Shown here piece by piece: positions 63,351 through 64,000 of a DNA stretch of 64,000 nt. The notes under the pieces are model-generated. The model made no database searches, was not told the origin of the DNA, and was given only the letters and a program-made list of their open reading frames with translations. Source of the DNA: Hymenobacter lucidus (GTDB lineage: Bacteria > Bacteroidota > Bacteroidia > Cytophagales > Hymenobacteraceae). Location of the stretch: contig NZ_JAJADR010000003.1 of NCBI RefSeq assembly GCF_020447265.1, positions 124,001 through 188,000 of the forward strand. Reading direction: 5' to 3'. Both the position numbers and the translations under genes were made by a program. How positions within the stretch are numbered: the stretch's first letter is position 1; each line of letters begins with the position of its first letter.

Positions 63351-63391
63351 GCAAAAGCCCTTTCCCGCGCAGGCAGAAAAGGGCTTTGTGC
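63351..63391. terminator. Terminator between MOSC and sulfurtransferase genes
   Basis: GCAAAAGCCCTTT (63351-63363) with AAAGGGCTTTGTGC (ends 63391), carrying the same AAAGCCCTTT core as the fold-back repeats at 29 and 48 kb. Downstream, TCCTTCGCGCGGCTCAGGAT is another word of common interspersed-repeat type. Confidence 0.7.
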
Positions 63392-63485
63392 ATTTAGCGG
63401 CGTTTCTCACTCAGGCGAGGCAGGTCCTTCGCGCGGCTCAGGATGACAGCTGTAACAACGCAAATAGTTCTGCCCCATTTTATCC

Positions 63486-64000
63486 TTACGCTCCCGTGGC
63501 CATGGGCCAGTCGTTGCGCGACCATTCGCTCCAGGAGCCTACGTAGAGCTGGGGTACTTCGAGGCCGGCCTGGGCAAAGGCCAGCAGCGTGTGGCAGGCC
63601 GTGACGCCCGAGCCGCAGTGCACGATAACGTCTTTGGGGGCCCGCCCGGCCAGTACCGCATCGTACTTTTCCCGCAACTCGGTGGCCGGCAGGTAGTGGC
63701 CGGTGGCGTCGAGGTTGCCGGCGAAGGGCACGTTCACAGCCCCGGGAATATGGCCCGCAACAAGGTCGATGGGCTCGGTTTCGCCCCGGTACCGGGCTGC
63801 TTCGCGCACGTCGATAACCAGCTGGGTGCCTTTGGCGGATGCTTTTTGCACCTGTGCCACCGGCGCCACCGGCAACTGCCAGTGACTTACCGGGTAGGGG
63901 GCCACGGGCACGGACTGCTCGGCGGCATCGGTGAGCGTGAAGCCGGCCGCCTCGGCCGCAGCCAGGCCGCCATCGAGCACCTGCGCAGTGGTGTGGCCGG
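63486..64000 (-). CDS. Rhodanese-type sulfurtransferase, C-terminal part (5' end outside window)
   Basis: The gene runs off the right edge; 171 residues are visible. The frame is open to 64000 (GHTTAQVLDGGLAAAEAAG), so the GTG at 63980 is internal. The C-terminal rhodanese domain shows VIDVREAARYRGETEP, AGHIPGAVNVPFAGN and the active-site loop HCGSGVTACHT, where the catalytic Cys begins CGSGVTA, as in thiosulfate/3-mercaptopyruvate sulfurtransferases (SseA type), ending YVGSWSEWSRNDWPMATG. It transfers sulfane sulfur to a thiol acceptor. Confidence 0.9.
   Translation of the reverse strand, partial: GHTTAQVLDGGLAAAEAAGFTLTDAAEQSVPVAPYPVSHWQLPVAPVAQVQKASAKGTQLVIDVREAARYRGETEPIDLVAGHIPGAVNVPFAGNLDATGHYLPATELREKYDAVLAGRAPKDVIVHCGSGVTACHTLLAFAQAGLEVPQLYVGSWSEWSRNDWPMATGA

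Overview
The window reads as chromosome of a GC-rich Bacteroidota, most like the Cytophagales family Hymenobacteraceae (Hymenobacter or a close relative). The assignment is by inference and rests on several features seen together: promoters of the TAnnTTTG type rather than -10/-35 boxes, weak or absent Shine-Dalgarno sequences, two proteins with type IX-secretion-like C-termini, several TonB-dependent receptors, a split transketolase, an Rqc2/RqcH-type NFACT protein, and a PAS-rich hybrid kinase. No phage, conjugative element, insertion-sequence transposase, CRISPR array, restriction or defence island was seen. Most of the window is ordinary core genome. Its unusual part lies in the regulation and in the intergenic repeats.

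Layout. 1-5.2 kb: end of a sensor kinase with its receiver protein, an S1/P1 nuclease, and a probable molybdate-responsive unit (HTH-only ModE, a ModE-type operator and a TonB-dependent receptor). 5.3-11.7 kb: a lipoprotein, a DODA-type dioxygenase, a Crp/Fnr regulator divergent from a siderophore-type TonB receptor, and a PepSY membrane protein. 11.8-25 kb: a large MscS channel, an aminotransferase, a HAD protein, a secreted beta-propeller-like protein, dnaB, mpl, a hydrolase, lipoproteins and an M48 protease. 25-34 kb: FAH and M23 proteins, lipocalin, Bcp peroxiredoxin, and transketolase halves separated by two unrelated genes. 34-43 kb: sterol desaturase, methyltransferase, an ABC-F ATPase, pirin and many small envelope proteins. 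43.5-45.1 kb: an ECF sigma / membrane protein / Spy-like periplasmic protein triad. 45-50.5 kb: class III aminotransferase, TerB-like protein, pfkA, miaA, glycosyltransferase. 50.6-57 kb: giant hybrid kinase, receiver, MBL hydrolase. 57-64 kb: NFACT protein, tRNA-Leu(GAG), iron permease convergent with dps, a secreted protein, a MOSC protein and a partial sulfurtransferase.

How the parts fit. Metal handling recurs: predicted molybdate uptake, siderophore uptake with a putative reductase, low-affinity iron permease facing Dps, and a MOSC protein. Envelope upkeep recurs too (mpl, M23, M48, MscS, lipocalin, many lipoproteins). The most distinctive observations are the ModE operator that covers a promoter -7 element upstream of a TonB receptor, and several families of fold-back intergenic repeats. 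One repeat family starts at the TAA stop codons of bcp, pfkA and miaA. Start codons were often moved inward from the longest open frame where a signal peptide, family start or promoter position supported it. All functional calls come from reading the sequence and from memory of protein families; no search was run.
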